A stretch of 64,000 bases of DNA from Nostoc sp. ATCC 43529 (GTDB lineage Bacteria > Cyanobacteriota > Cyanobacteriia > Cyanobacteriales > Nostocaceae), in contig LWTK01000037.1 in assembly GCA_003326205.1 (NCBI GenBank), positions 62,001 to 126,000 of the forward strand. Reading direction: 5' to 3'. Shown one piece after another: positions 25,373 to 33,661 of this stretch (its first letter is position 1; the number at the start of each line of letters is the position of its first letter). The notes beneath the pieces are model-generated. The model searched no databases. It had not been told where the DNA came from and was given only the letters and a program-made list of their open reading frames with translations. The translations under genes were made by a program, and so were the position numbers.

Positions 25373-26626
25373 TTAGGTATTCTCTCGCGCCCATTGATCC
25401 AGGGCATCTTGGATTTGTTTGATCACTATTGCTGCATTTTGTCCCACTTCTTCCCAGGGTTTGATCATACGATTAAGATCGATGTAAACATCCAAGACAT
25501 CACCAGCATTCTTAATATTTTCGGCACTTTCAGATGCAGATTTCAATAATTCATTTATAGTTGTCCAAACTGTCACCAATTGCATTACCCCTATTTCGGC
25601 TTGAATCATTACGGTGTATAACGTTACCAACCGATTATCTAAGGTAGCAATTGCATCGACTAATTGAGAAAGTCTTTTAATTTCCTTTTCTAACTCTCTA
25701 ATTTCTGCTTCAACTGCCTTGATTTCTTTTCGCTTGTTTGCTGCTTTTGTGCCAAAAATGCTACCTGTAATTGCCAGTCCAATTCCACCGCCTACTATTC
25801 CAGTCCACGCTAAACCCACAAGCTTATCGTATTCTTTATTTAAATCTTTTAGCCTTGCCTTTTTTTTGTCTAACTCTTCCTTTTTTTCGTATAACTCTTG
25901 ATCCATTTCCACTCTTTTCAATAATTCCTCTTTGCCCTTAACTTGATCCGAACAGTTAGTTAGTTCGGCTTTAAAGGTTTTGATCTGGTCTAATAACTCC
26001 TGGGTTTCGTCAGAATATTTTTGTGTTGATGTAACCAATCTGTCTATTGTCCGCTTAGTTATTAGGATCTCAGTTTTTTTGGCTTCGGCAACGTCAGCCT
26101 CAAGATTAAGGCTATCCAGAAGTGCTTGCACATACTCTTCGTCGTCTATCTTATCGAGATCGATGCATTCCCAGTCTGAATAGAACTCTAATATTTCTAA
26201 AAGAATTTTAAGAGCGTTTCCTCCTTGATCGGTTACTTCCTTGGAAAAAACATCCAGTTGTGCTGCTGTCTCTATAATTCCATATTCCAAGTCCGCCCAA
26301 TGCCCAGCATTGGTTCTAATGTCAAGGAACATTTCCAGCAATTCTCGATTAGTCAATCCTGCAATCGGCGAATTACCCCCTAAATAAATATAAATTTCAT
26401 CGTCTGTTTTAGGTAAAGATAGCCCTGTTTTCTCATACCGCTTAATCTGAAGAATCGCCTCGGTATCTAGTACCAAGCCAGTCTCGTCCCGCCCTCCTTC
26501 AAACTCGCTACTTGCTGTTGCTAGTCTTAATAGCTCCTTCGATGCGTCCTCTTTGGGGATAATGTGTTCAGCCCCAGCATCGTACAAAGCTTTCATATCT
26601 GCTGGACTAATAACTGTTAAAGGCAT
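25373..26626 (-). CDS. XaxA-like alpha-pore-forming toxin subunit
   Basis: A 417-residue protein started at the ATG 26626 (MPLTVISPADMKALYDAGAE), which has a strong AAAGGAGA site nine bases upstream; a Met seven codons up lacks it. Residues 45-140 hold the XaxA-type block TGLVLDTEAILQIKRYEKTGL followed by LPKTDD. A coiled coil (about 210-270) leads to a glycine-rich membrane hairpin LVGLAWTGIVGGGIGLAI near 268-288, and a second coiled coil (295-325) returns to the C-terminal tail. This is the layout of xenorhabdolysin A/YaxA, which forms pores with a B subunit. No signal peptide is seen, as in that family. Confidence 0.78.
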   Translation of the reverse strand: MPLTVISPADMKALYDAGAEHIIPKEDASKELLRLATASSEFEGGRDETGLVLDTEAILQIKRYEKTGLSLPKTDDEIYIYLGGNSPIAGLTNRELLEMFLDIRTNAGHWADLEYGIIETAAQLDVFSKEVTDQGGNALKILLEILEFYSDWECIDLDKIDDEEYVQALLDSLNLEADVAEAKKTEILITKRTIDRLVTSTQKYSDETQELLDQIKTFKAELTNCSDQVKGKEELLKRVEMDQELYEKKEELDKKKARLKDLNKEYDKLVGLAWTGIVGGGIGLAITGSIFGTKAANKRKEIKAVEAEIRELEKEIKRLSQLVDAIATLDNRLVTLYTVMIQAEIGVMQLVTVWTTINELLKSASESAENIKNAGDVLDVYIDLNRMIKPWEEVGQNAAIVIKQIQDALDQWARENT

Positions 26627-27484
26627 GATTTTAGTCTCCTTTGGCAAAAAAATTTAGTTCTCAAACCCCGTTATTGTCAGGGTTTTTCAAGTTTACATTT
26701 AGCTATCAAATGAGGTTTTTTATCAGGATTAATGCTGATTACTACCTCAAATTATGTCCACTTAATACAGCAATCCGATTTAATTTCTGAACTTACTTCT
26801 ATGGTGCGCGAAGCGCGATAGGTATAGAACAGGAAACAGCAAAGACGCTTCTTCAGAGTCGTAATGAATTTTTTCAGGCAATCAAATAGGAGTTCTATAA
26901 ATGCAAATTATGCAACTATATTGCATAAGCAATATAGTTGCATAATCCAAAAAGCAAACACACATAACTACTATTGAAGAAGAACTCAGAAGACAAGATT
27001 CAGAATTGAGAACAAGAGCTTGTGGCGAAGCAGCGCACTAATTGAAGACTACTAAATCTTCGATATAGTGTGGTGTTTCACTATTTATTCATTCGCCAGT
27101 CGTACAGAATAAGCTACGGGAAGACGCTTCGCGTCTACATACTGAATTCTGACGAAGTAGCGCATGTATTTTATTTTGATAAAAAAATATTGGGTAGTTG
27201 TTTTGCCTTTACCTAAATGATTATTTAAGTTTGGCTTGCCTTTGGATCAATCAATGATATTACAGTGCTAAAAAGCAAGTTTTTTTATGTTAAACAATGT
27301 TTTTTAGCTTGATGTTTAGATATTACAACACAGTAGTATGAATAGCAATATGCTGTGTCAATATTCTTAATTTATTTGATAACAAAAAAACTATTGCAGA
27401 TGTACATAATTATTCACAACTAAAAATTCATAAAAATACTATAATTAACTCCTGCTTTATTAAAATTTTTTAATTGGAGAAAAA
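26627..27484. other. Large gene-free region upstream of the toxin-like operon
   Basis: More than 850 bases with no supported gene. It holds a perfect palindrome (26907-26946), short GC-rich repeats such as GTGCGCGAAGCGCGA (near 26811) and AGACGCTTCGCGTCT (27122-27136), and AT-rich sequence. It should contain the promoter of the minus-strand operon. The repeats suggest several past insertions. Confidence 0.6.
26907..26946. repeat. Perfect 18-bp inverted repeat with 4-base loop
   Basis: Arms ATTATGCAACTATATTGC (26907-26924) and its exact complement (26929-26946), loop ATAA. There is no adjacent T-run, so a simple terminator is unlikely. It lies 281 bases upstream of the XaxA-like start, where an operator, an RNA hairpin or a small insertion sequence end are all possible. 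Confidence 0.9.
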
Positions 27485-27559
27485 ATGCCGAAACTACACT
27501 CAAATTTATCAGGGAGCATCCGAGTTTTTATTCCTCCAAAAAAGATAAATAAAGCATGA
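27485..27559 (+). CDS. Possible 24-residue peptide with good ribosome binding site
   Basis: MPKLHSNLSGSIRVFIPPKK then INKA and stop. ATTGGAGA sits at a suitable distance before the ATG. No homologue is recognised. It may be the start of a broken transposase or a chance frame. Confidence 0.3.
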   Translation: MPKLHSNLSGSIRVFIPPKKINKA

Positions 27560-27592
27560 GAAGGTAAAGGAATAATCCATGCGATCGCTTAA

Positions 27593-27799
27593 ATGGGAAC
27601 TGTCATGACTGAAGAAGAAAACCAACTTTTAATTCAACACGCTCGTGCGATCGCAACCTTTGCTGGCTGTAAACTTAAACAAGCTGAGAATTTCTGCATT
27701 TACCTTGAGAAACATCGACACCGCATTATCAATTACCAGTATTATCAAGCCGAGCAAATTTGTTCTATAGGCTCTGGCGCAATTGAATCTATAGTTTAA
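27593..27799 (+). pseudogene. Transposase C-terminal fragment (ISKra4-like)
   Basis: A 68-residue fragment with ICSIGSGAIESIV near its end, a motif I recognise from transposases of the ISKra4 type, in the context FCIYLEKHRHRIINYQYYQAE. The full protein is over 300 residues; here a stop comes right after IESIV. It is a remnant of an insertion sequence and explains the disturbed DNA beside the toxin-like operon. Confidence 0.7.
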
Positions 27800-27854
27800 C
27801 CTTTCGCTTCCTAAAAATTAGCTCCTTGTATATTTGGTGTTATGTATAAAATGC

Positions 27855-28568
27855 TTAAAATAACAATTGCATTATTAGCCAAACTACTGTCGCCGCTACC
27901 AATGGTACGCTGAGGTTATCGGTGCCGTGGGGTGAGACTGCTTCAGCTAGAGTCGCAAAAGTAGCAGTTGCGATCGCTGTCAATAAAGCCCATCCTAAAG
28001 TAAAAGGGATTGCTAGGGGGCTAAGGAAGGAACTCGGAAGTAGCAACAGCACCAAGAAAATCGCTACTGTACTCGCTACAAACATCGCTGCTGAACCTTC
28101 CCAAGAACGCACAGAATTACCTACTTGGTATTTATGCTCCCCGAAGCGCCTACCAATTAATGCTGCTAGTGCATCACCCCAAGTCATAGCCATGACACCA
28201 GCTACAGCAATTGGAACGTTATCAACAGGGCCACTTGGCCGCCACAGTAAGCCAAATAGTAATGTCACGGAAATAGCGAAATAAACTGTACCAGGCGAAC
28301 TATCTTCGGTATCCATTGCGCCAATAACCCGGTAGCGGTAAAACAGGTAATTGAGCGCGATAAACGTCGCAAAAGGTATAATTCCGATTTCCCAGCGATT
28401 AAACAGCAGTAGAACGCCGAAAACCCACATCCCCGCGCCAATATGGATTACCTTACGAGTCAAATCTGCCTTGACGCCAAACAGCCTACGTAGTCCCTCG
28501 CCAATAACGAGTAAACTAGTTGCGTATGCGTAAGAAATTACTAACCCAATAATATTGTTATTTGTCAT
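27855..28568 (-). CDS. Phytol/dolichol kinase family membrane protein
   Basis: A 237-residue integral membrane protein with about seven hydrophobic helices. Conserved elements include RKVIHIGAGMWV, a kinase-like region DTEDSSPGTVYFAISV, MTWGDALAALIGRRFGEHKY, and RSWEGSAAMFVAS. These fit the CTP-dependent polyprenol/phytol kinase family (VTE5, Synechocystis slr1652), which phosphorylates phytol for tocopherol and chlorophyll recycling. The last helix (PLVAATVVWLIMQLLF) ends the protein. Substrate is not certain. Confidence 0.82.
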   Translation of the reverse strand: MTNNNIIGLVISYAYATSLLVIGEGLRRLFGVKADLTRKVIHIGAGMWVFGVLLLFNRWEIGIIPFATFIALNYLFYRYRVIGAMDTEDSSPGTVYFAISVTLLFGLLWRPSGPVDNVPIAVAGVMAMTWGDALAALIGRRFGEHKYQVGNSVRSWEGSAAMFVASTVAIFLVLLLLPSSFLSPLAIPFTLGWALLTAIATATFATLAEAVSPHGTDNLSVPLVAATVVWLIMQLLF

Positions 28569-28600
28569 TGGTCATTGGTCATTAGTCATTAATTATTCTC
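28560..28600. repeat. CATTGGTCATTAG repeat tract
   Basis: Tandem GTCATTG/GTCATTA units overlap the ATG of the phytol kinase-like gene (28566-28568) and the spacer before it. Confidence 0.75.
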
Positions 28601-28631
28601 CTTGTCTCCCTCGTCTCCCCATCTCCGATCG

Positions 28632-30368
28632 CTATTTTCGTTTAAAGTTCTTTTCTATTAACGAAACGCTACCAATACCTTGGAGAATACCACGACCAAT
28701 TAAACCTAAACCACGACCTATGATTTGGGTCAAAATGAAAACAATACCGCTACCTACAAAGGCTACTAGTGATTTTAAACGCGGTGCGATCGCGTCACTA
28801 AATTCTAAAATCAGTGTGACAAATAAAGGAATATTAGAAAGTTTTGCTAATTCCTGATTGCGAGGTGCATAAATTGAAGTTTTAGCAATACCGCGAGGGG
28901 CAATTACAAAGATTTCGTAGCGACTTTCAAAAATTGCCTGGGCTTCATTAATATAATTATTATAACGATATTTCCATGACAATTCGTTCCTAAATCTTTC
29001 AATTTCTCTTGTAGAAATCAATCGGCTACTATAAAAATTTTGCTTAATAATTTCTACATCTGCTAAAGAATTCAGTAGTGGTTGCACAACTCCATTTGCT
29101 ACTTGAATCAAAAAGTTCTCCAAAATCATTGCTGCTTGGTTTTTTGCTTCAATGCTGACTGCTGGATAGGAAGCATTATCAATGTACATTTCTGTTTGAA
29201 AGAGCAGATAACTATACAATTCAAAAGTTAAAGGAATTTTATTGAGAATTTCTGTTTGCACGGCTTGAGTATTTTGCAGCAAGAGATTTACAATTTCTAT
29301 CTTTTGTTGACCTAATTTAATCAAAGAAAATTTCCCGAAAAAGTCTGTCACTGCTGCTTGCCATAAATCACCGATCAAGGTACTTTTTACTCCAGATAAT
29401 TGACTTATCTCAATTTGAGAAACCCGCAATTCATCCAATTGTTTAGCCAGTTTTTGCAGAATCAAATAAAGTAATTCCCGTTTTTTCTGTTCGCGCAAAA
29501 TGTCAATTTCTAAAGGGGTATCTGTAACGTTTTCTAAAGGAAATTGAAGTTTAGTAACGCAAGATGCAAACAAAGCAGATTGTAATGCTGCTGTGGTCAA
29601 CAGAGGTGGCGGTATTTGAGTTTGTTGAATAGCACTACTCAATGAAGGACTTACAGGCGGCTCGTCAGCAAGCAAAATATTGTCTTCTTGCCTTTCTTGT
29701 GGCGCAACCAGCAATTGATTGAGCAACCAACGAGCTGCTAGCAGTTCTCGCCGTTGTCCAGCCAGAATTGCCCGATCTAATACTGGTATTCCAGGTACTT
29801 GTAATTGTCCTGTTACTGCCGATAAGGTAGCGTTAATGTAATTAATTCCTGACAAACGTAAATTATTTCGCAGTTTGAACAGAGGAAATGGGGGATGTGT
29901 AGAGACGCGATGAATCGCGTCTGTTATTGATGTTTGGGTTTGGTCAAACCAGTAGGAACCACCGCCTACAACTTGTTGCATGGCGATAACTAATTCAGAA
30001 ACAGGTGTGCCTTTAGGACAGTAGCCGTTTACACCAATAGATTTGGCAGCTAATAGTAATCCTTGCTCTTGAATAGAACTCAAAAGCAAAATTGGTAGAT
30101 TGGGGTACAAGGCTCTCAGCTGCCCACAGAATTGCAATCCTAGCTGCTGACTGGTGTTAGAGCGACCGTTACCTAATTCCAAAACTACCAAATTCACTTG
30201 GTTAGGGTCTTGCTCGGCAATTTCTACTAAAATCTGCAAAGCAGCCGTATAACTTTCTACCACTGCTGTAATTTCTAAGTCAGGAATTGCTTCTAGAGCT
30301 AACCGTAATCCGAGACGAAAAATCGGGTCTTGGTCGATTAGCAGTAATTTTAAAGGGCGATCGCTCAT
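28632..30368 (-). CDS. DUF3685/Ycf55-like protein with degenerate receiver domain
   Basis: A 578-residue protein. Residues 1-130 form a response-regulator receiver fold (LKLLLIDQDPIFRLGLRLAL), but the phosphoacceptor Asp is replaced: the strand reads LVVLELGNGRS, with Glu, so phosphorylation is unlikely. The conserved lysine (GYCPKGTPVSEL) remains. The rest, from about 170 to 560, is DUF3685, homologous to Ycf55 of plastids, ending in a hydrophobic region (SLVAFVGSGIVFILTQII). Near residues 149-157 a repeat palindrome (29903-29922) adds TDAIHRVST in frame. Function is unknown. It is divergent from the NACHT gene. Confidence 0.75.
   Translation of the reverse strand: MSDRPLKLLLIDQDPIFRLGLRLALEAIPDLEITAVVESYTAALQILVEIAEQDPNQVNLVVLELGNGRSNTSQQLGLQFCGQLRALYPNLPILLLSSIQEQGLLLAAKSIGVNGYCPKGTPVSELVIAMQQVVGGGSYWFDQTQTSITDAIHRVSTHPPFPLFKLRNNLRLSGINYINATLSAVTGQLQVPGIPVLDRAILAGQRRELLAARWLLNQLLVAPQERQEDNILLADEPPVSPSLSSAIQQTQIPPPLLTTAALQSALFASCVTKLQFPLENVTDTPLEIDILREQKKRELLYLILQKLAKQLDELRVSQIEISQLSGVKSTLIGDLWQAAVTDFFGKFSLIKLGQQKIEIVNLLLQNTQAVQTEILNKIPLTFELYSYLLFQTEMYIDNASYPAVSIEAKNQAAMILENFLIQVANGVVQPLLNSLADVEIIKQNFYSSRLISTREIERFRNELSWKYRYNNYINEAQAIFESRYEIFVIAPRGIAKTSIYAPRNQELAKLSNIPLFVTLILEFSDAIAPRLKSLVAFVGSGIVFILTQIIGRGLGLIGRGILQGIGSVSLIEKNFKRK
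29903..29922. repeat. Palindrome AGACGCGAT-GA-ATCGCGTCT inside the DUF3685 gene
   Basis: A 20-base palindrome with 9-bp arms. The same element occurs at 48580-48599, and a sister copy (AGACGCGATTAATCGCGTCT) at 35151-35170. Here it lies within the coding sequence without breaking the frame. Confidence 0.9.
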
Positions 30369-30511
30369 ATTCTGCTCAATTATACAACTACTGTTTTTTA
30401 TTAATTAAAAAACAGTTTTGATACAAAACTTTGCCTTACCCATTGTGACTTGTTTTCGCAAACTGAATAAATCGATCATAATTGCCATAGCAGCCTTCAG
30501 CTTGTAATTAA

Positions 30512-33500
30512 ATGAACCTGAGTATTAGGCACTGGTTGGCAGAACATAATATCGCAATCGATGGAATCAGCGGATTTTCTGCGGGGCAATTGGCGGGTAT
30601 TGCCTACCGTATTGTTCAGGAGATGGAAGTCAAAAGTCTGATACCTTTTGATATCTGTACTTTGGTAGAGATTTTAGAACTACCTTTAACTATTGTTTAC
30701 CAAGAAATCAGGGTTATTTCTGAGTTGACAGCAAGCTTGTTGCGTGGCCTCAGCCAAAAAAAACCTTTAAAACGTAACGAAGGCACATGGTTAGCGTTTC
30801 AAATTGCCTATCTTGAAGCTTTGCAAGCAATTTTAAAGCAGGAATCAAGCTTGCAAAGACCCTGGCTAGACCGAGGAAGAATACTTACTCAACCAAACAT
30901 CCTCCAAGATCCTCAACTGCAAGGCATACTGAAAACTCTCAGTCCTGGTAAATTGACTGACACTCAAGCTGAACAAGCACTGTCTTTGCTTGCCGACTCA
31001 TTACTGGTACAACAAATAAATAATGCTGCTATAGCTTGGTTGGTTACTAATGGTGCAGAGGAAGCTGAAGCTAAACTCATAACACAGCGTTTGCTAAACT
31101 CATTTCCTGGTCATTTACTGGTAGTAGTTACCGAAAATGCCGCCCCCTTAGCCCAACTGCAAAAATTTGTCCGATTGGGGATTTCATCAGTTAATTCTAC
31201 AGCGAGCGATAAAATTGACTTGCACCGAGAAAGTTATCGGGCAAGTTTGATTAAAAATCTAAGTATACCATTGCTCGCAGAATCCTTTGCTCTTAAAGAT
31301 ATTTATATAGCACAAAAAGGCTTAATAATAGAAGAAAATATTTCTGAACAAGATAAAAAAACTCCGACGCCAGTTGATTTAAAAACATGGGCACAACAAC
31401 AACTAGCTGATTTAGAAACCATCGCTGTTGTTGAGTCAGAAGCGGGTTATGGAAAAACTAGTTTTTGTCAACTCTGGGCGGCAGAAGTAGCAGAAAAACT
31501 TTACCCCGATTGGATGCCGATAATAATTAAATTGCGAGATATAAAATACGGTAAAACTTTTACTGAAACTCTCAATTCGGCTTTTCCTGTTAATATTTCA
31601 GCTTGGTTAGAACAAGAAAATTTTCGCTGTTTGTTGTTGCTGGATGGTCTGGATGAACTACCGCCTTCTGCTCAGGGTATAAGAGCAAAAGCAATTTTTA
31701 TCCAGCAATTGCTAAATTTTCAGTCTCAGCATCGCCACAAAATTGTGTTAACGAGTCGGTCAAAAGGGTTGGAGGAAATTAACCCAGAAATATTACTTTT
31801 ATTCAGACGAATTGCGATCCAGCCGTTTGATGTGGAAGAACTCAAACAATGGTTTCAGCAGTGGACAAAAGTACAATCCTTAGCTATTGCTCAAAATTTA
31901 TTTACGTTTTTAAAACAGGCGGGATTATTTGGGAAATCAAAGTTTCCAGAATTGTCTGTTTTTGTGCGTCAACCTTTAATGTTGCATTTATTGGCTATTT
32001 TGCACCGTGAGGGGCTGCTAGATGATGAATTACTGCAATTAACTACCAAGGCTCCTTTGTTATGGGAAATTTATTATCGCTTGAGTCGCTGGTTGTTAGG
32101 TTATCCCCTAACTGGTGGGATGAAAACTATGCTTTTGCGATCGGGATTTGCTCATATTCACCGGACTCCAGAAGCGATCGCTAATTTACTCGACCATCGC
32201 CATGCGGAAGATTTACTCGAACAAATGCAAGCGATCGCTCTAAAAATTCTACACTCGCAGCGTTATCAAATCAATGGGGAATGGAAGAATTTACCGGGGT
32301 TTTATTTTGAAATTAGGAATTGGGAAAGTTCACGCAGAGAGAAGTTTGAGCGGCGGCTTCCGCCGTTGGCACAGCCCGCCGCAGGCATCAAAACTTCTCC
32401 TAAGGGAGACGCTGCGCGAACGGTGGGCGCAGAGGCGCAGAGAGGAAGAGTTGAGTTTTCGCATATTAAGTTGGGAGAATATCTTTGCGCGGAAGCTGTT
32501 GCTAGTGAGTTGAAATTGTTGACTCAGTACCGAGATGAGGGTTATGGGGCGCTTAGTTTTGTGATTGATTCTCCCAGTAACGTAGCCCAACATATCTATA
32601 ATTTACTGGGTTATGGGATACTAAGTGAGGAAATTGAAGAACTGGCGATCGAAGGATTATGCAAAGAGCAAAAAGATCGATTTTCTTTTGAAGTTTTGTT
32701 TCAACGCCTTTTATTTTTCTGGCGTGGTTACTGTCAAGGGCGTTGGTTGGATGAGGGAATAGCACACAAAGCTTTGACTAATTTTCACGCATTACAAAAC
32801 CCTGTGAATGTTGAACAGGTAAATGCTGCTGTAGGATTAAATGTGTTTTTATTACTTTGTGCTTGTTACCGGGAAACAAAAATTCCTTTTTGGACTTGTG
32901 GCAATCCAGTAAATTTAACAGAATTCAATCCAGAAGCGTTAAGTTTGCTGATTGCTAGGACAGCAGTTTTGCACAAAAGTGCCTTCACAACCCGAATCAA
33001 ATCTCTGGCTGGACTCAATCTATCAGGTGCTTCTTTATTGCAAGTGACATTAACTCAAATAAATTTTGAGCAAACAAATTTATCTAATGCGGAATTAATC
33101 GGGGCGAATCTCGCAGGCGCAAATCTTCAACAAGCCAATCTCACAAGCGCAAATCTTCAACAAGCCAATCTCGCAGGCGCAAATCTCCAACAAGCCAATC
33201 TCACAAGCGCAAATCTTCAACAGGCGAACTTAATGGGAGTAAATCTGAATTTTGCTAATCTCACAAATGCTTGCTTATTTGATGCGATTATTAGTGAGAG
33301 TGATAAAAAACTAGCCGCCGATAATGGTGCGTTATTTACCAAAGAATCATTTCCTAAACTAAAAAATTTGCAAGCGCAGCAACCCTTATTGAACGCTAAA
33401 AAAATCACGTCAAACACAGATGCTAATTGGAACCATCCCGCAACAATCGGACTAATTGAAAGCTGCGAAGGCACAATTGTACCAGTAGGTTTATATGATG

Positions 33501-33550
33501 ATGACGTAGTTGATGAAACTGTTTTTGGCAATAATTCAATTAGAGAATAG
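30512..33550 (+). CDS. NACHT ATPase with pentapeptide repeats (NLR-like)
   Basis: A 1012-residue STAND-type protein. An N-terminal helical region (1-300) of unknown type precedes a NACHT ATPase: Walker A SEAGYGKTSF near residue 308, Walker B LLLLDGLDELP near 376, sensor region TSRSKGLEEI. A helical region with hydrophobic and charged parts follows. C-terminal pentapeptide repeats of the A(N/D)LxxAN type span about 833-926. NACHT/NLR-like proteins are linked to signalling and anti-phage defence; the effector, if any, would be the N-terminal region. In the middle (about residues 608-645) GC-rich repeats are inserted in frame. Nearby genes do not form a defence island. Confidence 0.85.
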   Translation: MNLSIRHWLAEHNIAIDGISGFSAGQLAGIAYRIVQEMEVKSLIPFDICTLVEILELPLTIVYQEIRVISELTASLLRGLSQKKPLKRNEGTWLAFQIAYLEALQAILKQESSLQRPWLDRGRILTQPNILQDPQLQGILKTLSPGKLTDTQAEQALSLLADSLLVQQINNAAIAWLVTNGAEEAEAKLITQRLLNSFPGHLLVVVTENAAPLAQLQKFVRLGISSVNSTASDKIDLHRESYRASLIKNLSIPLLAESFALKDIYIAQKGLIIEENISEQDKKTPTPVDLKTWAQQQLADLETIAVVESEAGYGKTSFCQLWAAEVAEKLYPDWMPIIIKLRDIKYGKTFTETLNSAFPVNISAWLEQENFRCLLLLDGLDELPPSAQGIRAKAIFIQQLLNFQSQHRHKIVLTSRSKGLEEINPEILLLFRRIAIQPFDVEELKQWFQQWTKVQSLAIAQNLFTFLKQAGLFGKSKFPELSVFVRQPLMLHLLAILHREGLLDDELLQLTTKAPLLWEIYYRLSRWLLGYPLTGGMKTMLLRSGFAHIHRTPEAIANLLDHRHAEDLLEQMQAIALKILHSQRYQINGEWKNLPGFYFEIRNWESSRREKFERRLPPLAQPAAGIKTSPKGDAARTVGAEAQRGRVEFSHIKLGEYLCAEAVASELKLLTQYRDEGYGALSFVIDSPSNVAQHIYNLLGYGILSEEIEELAIEGLCKEQKDRFSFEVLFQRLLFFWRGYCQGRWLDEGIAHKALTNFHALQNPVNVEQVNAAVGLNVFLLLCACYRETKIPFWTCGNPVNLTEFNPEALSLLIARTAVLHKSAFTTRIKSLAGLNLSGASLLQVTLTQINFEQTNLSNAELIGANLAGANLQQANLTSANLQQANLAGANLQQANLTSANLQQANLMGVNLNFANLTNACLFDAIISESDKKLAADNGALFTKESFPKLKNLQAQQPLLNAKKITSNTDANWNHPATIGLIESCEGTIVPVGLYDDDVVDETVFGNNSIRE
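32334..32448. repeat. Composite GC-rich repeat block inside the NACHT gene
   Basis: This stretch begins like the hairpin at 7155-7190 (AGAGAAGT(T)TGAGCGGCGG, then TTCCGCC), contains AGCCCGCCGCAGGCATC shared with 15609-15625, and ends with GACGCTGCGCGAACGGTGGG and GCGCAGAGGCGCAGAG. Three repeat types are nested, and the frame is kept. Confidence 0.8.
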
Positions 33551-33650
33551 GGCATTGGGCATTGGGCATTGGGAGGGGACAAGGAGACAAATTGCAACAA
33601 TTCTTTTCCCTTGTCCCCCTTGTCCTCCTTGTCTCCCTTATCTCTATGCC
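33551..33650. repeat. Intergenic TGGGCAT repeats and complementary tract
   Basis: GGGCATTGGGCATTGGGCAT units right after the NACHT stop codon are followed by GGGGACAAGGAGACAA and, about 30 bases on, the complement TTGTCCCCCTTGTCC. This may form a long hairpin that ends both convergent genes. Confidence 0.75.
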
Positions 33651-33661
33651 CCATGCTCAAA

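Noticed and set aside
22712-26626. Phage tail fibre or contractile injection system genes
   Set aside because: No sheath, tube, baseplate or spike gene is present, and the membrane hairpin with flanking coiled coils fits an alpha-pore-forming toxin better.
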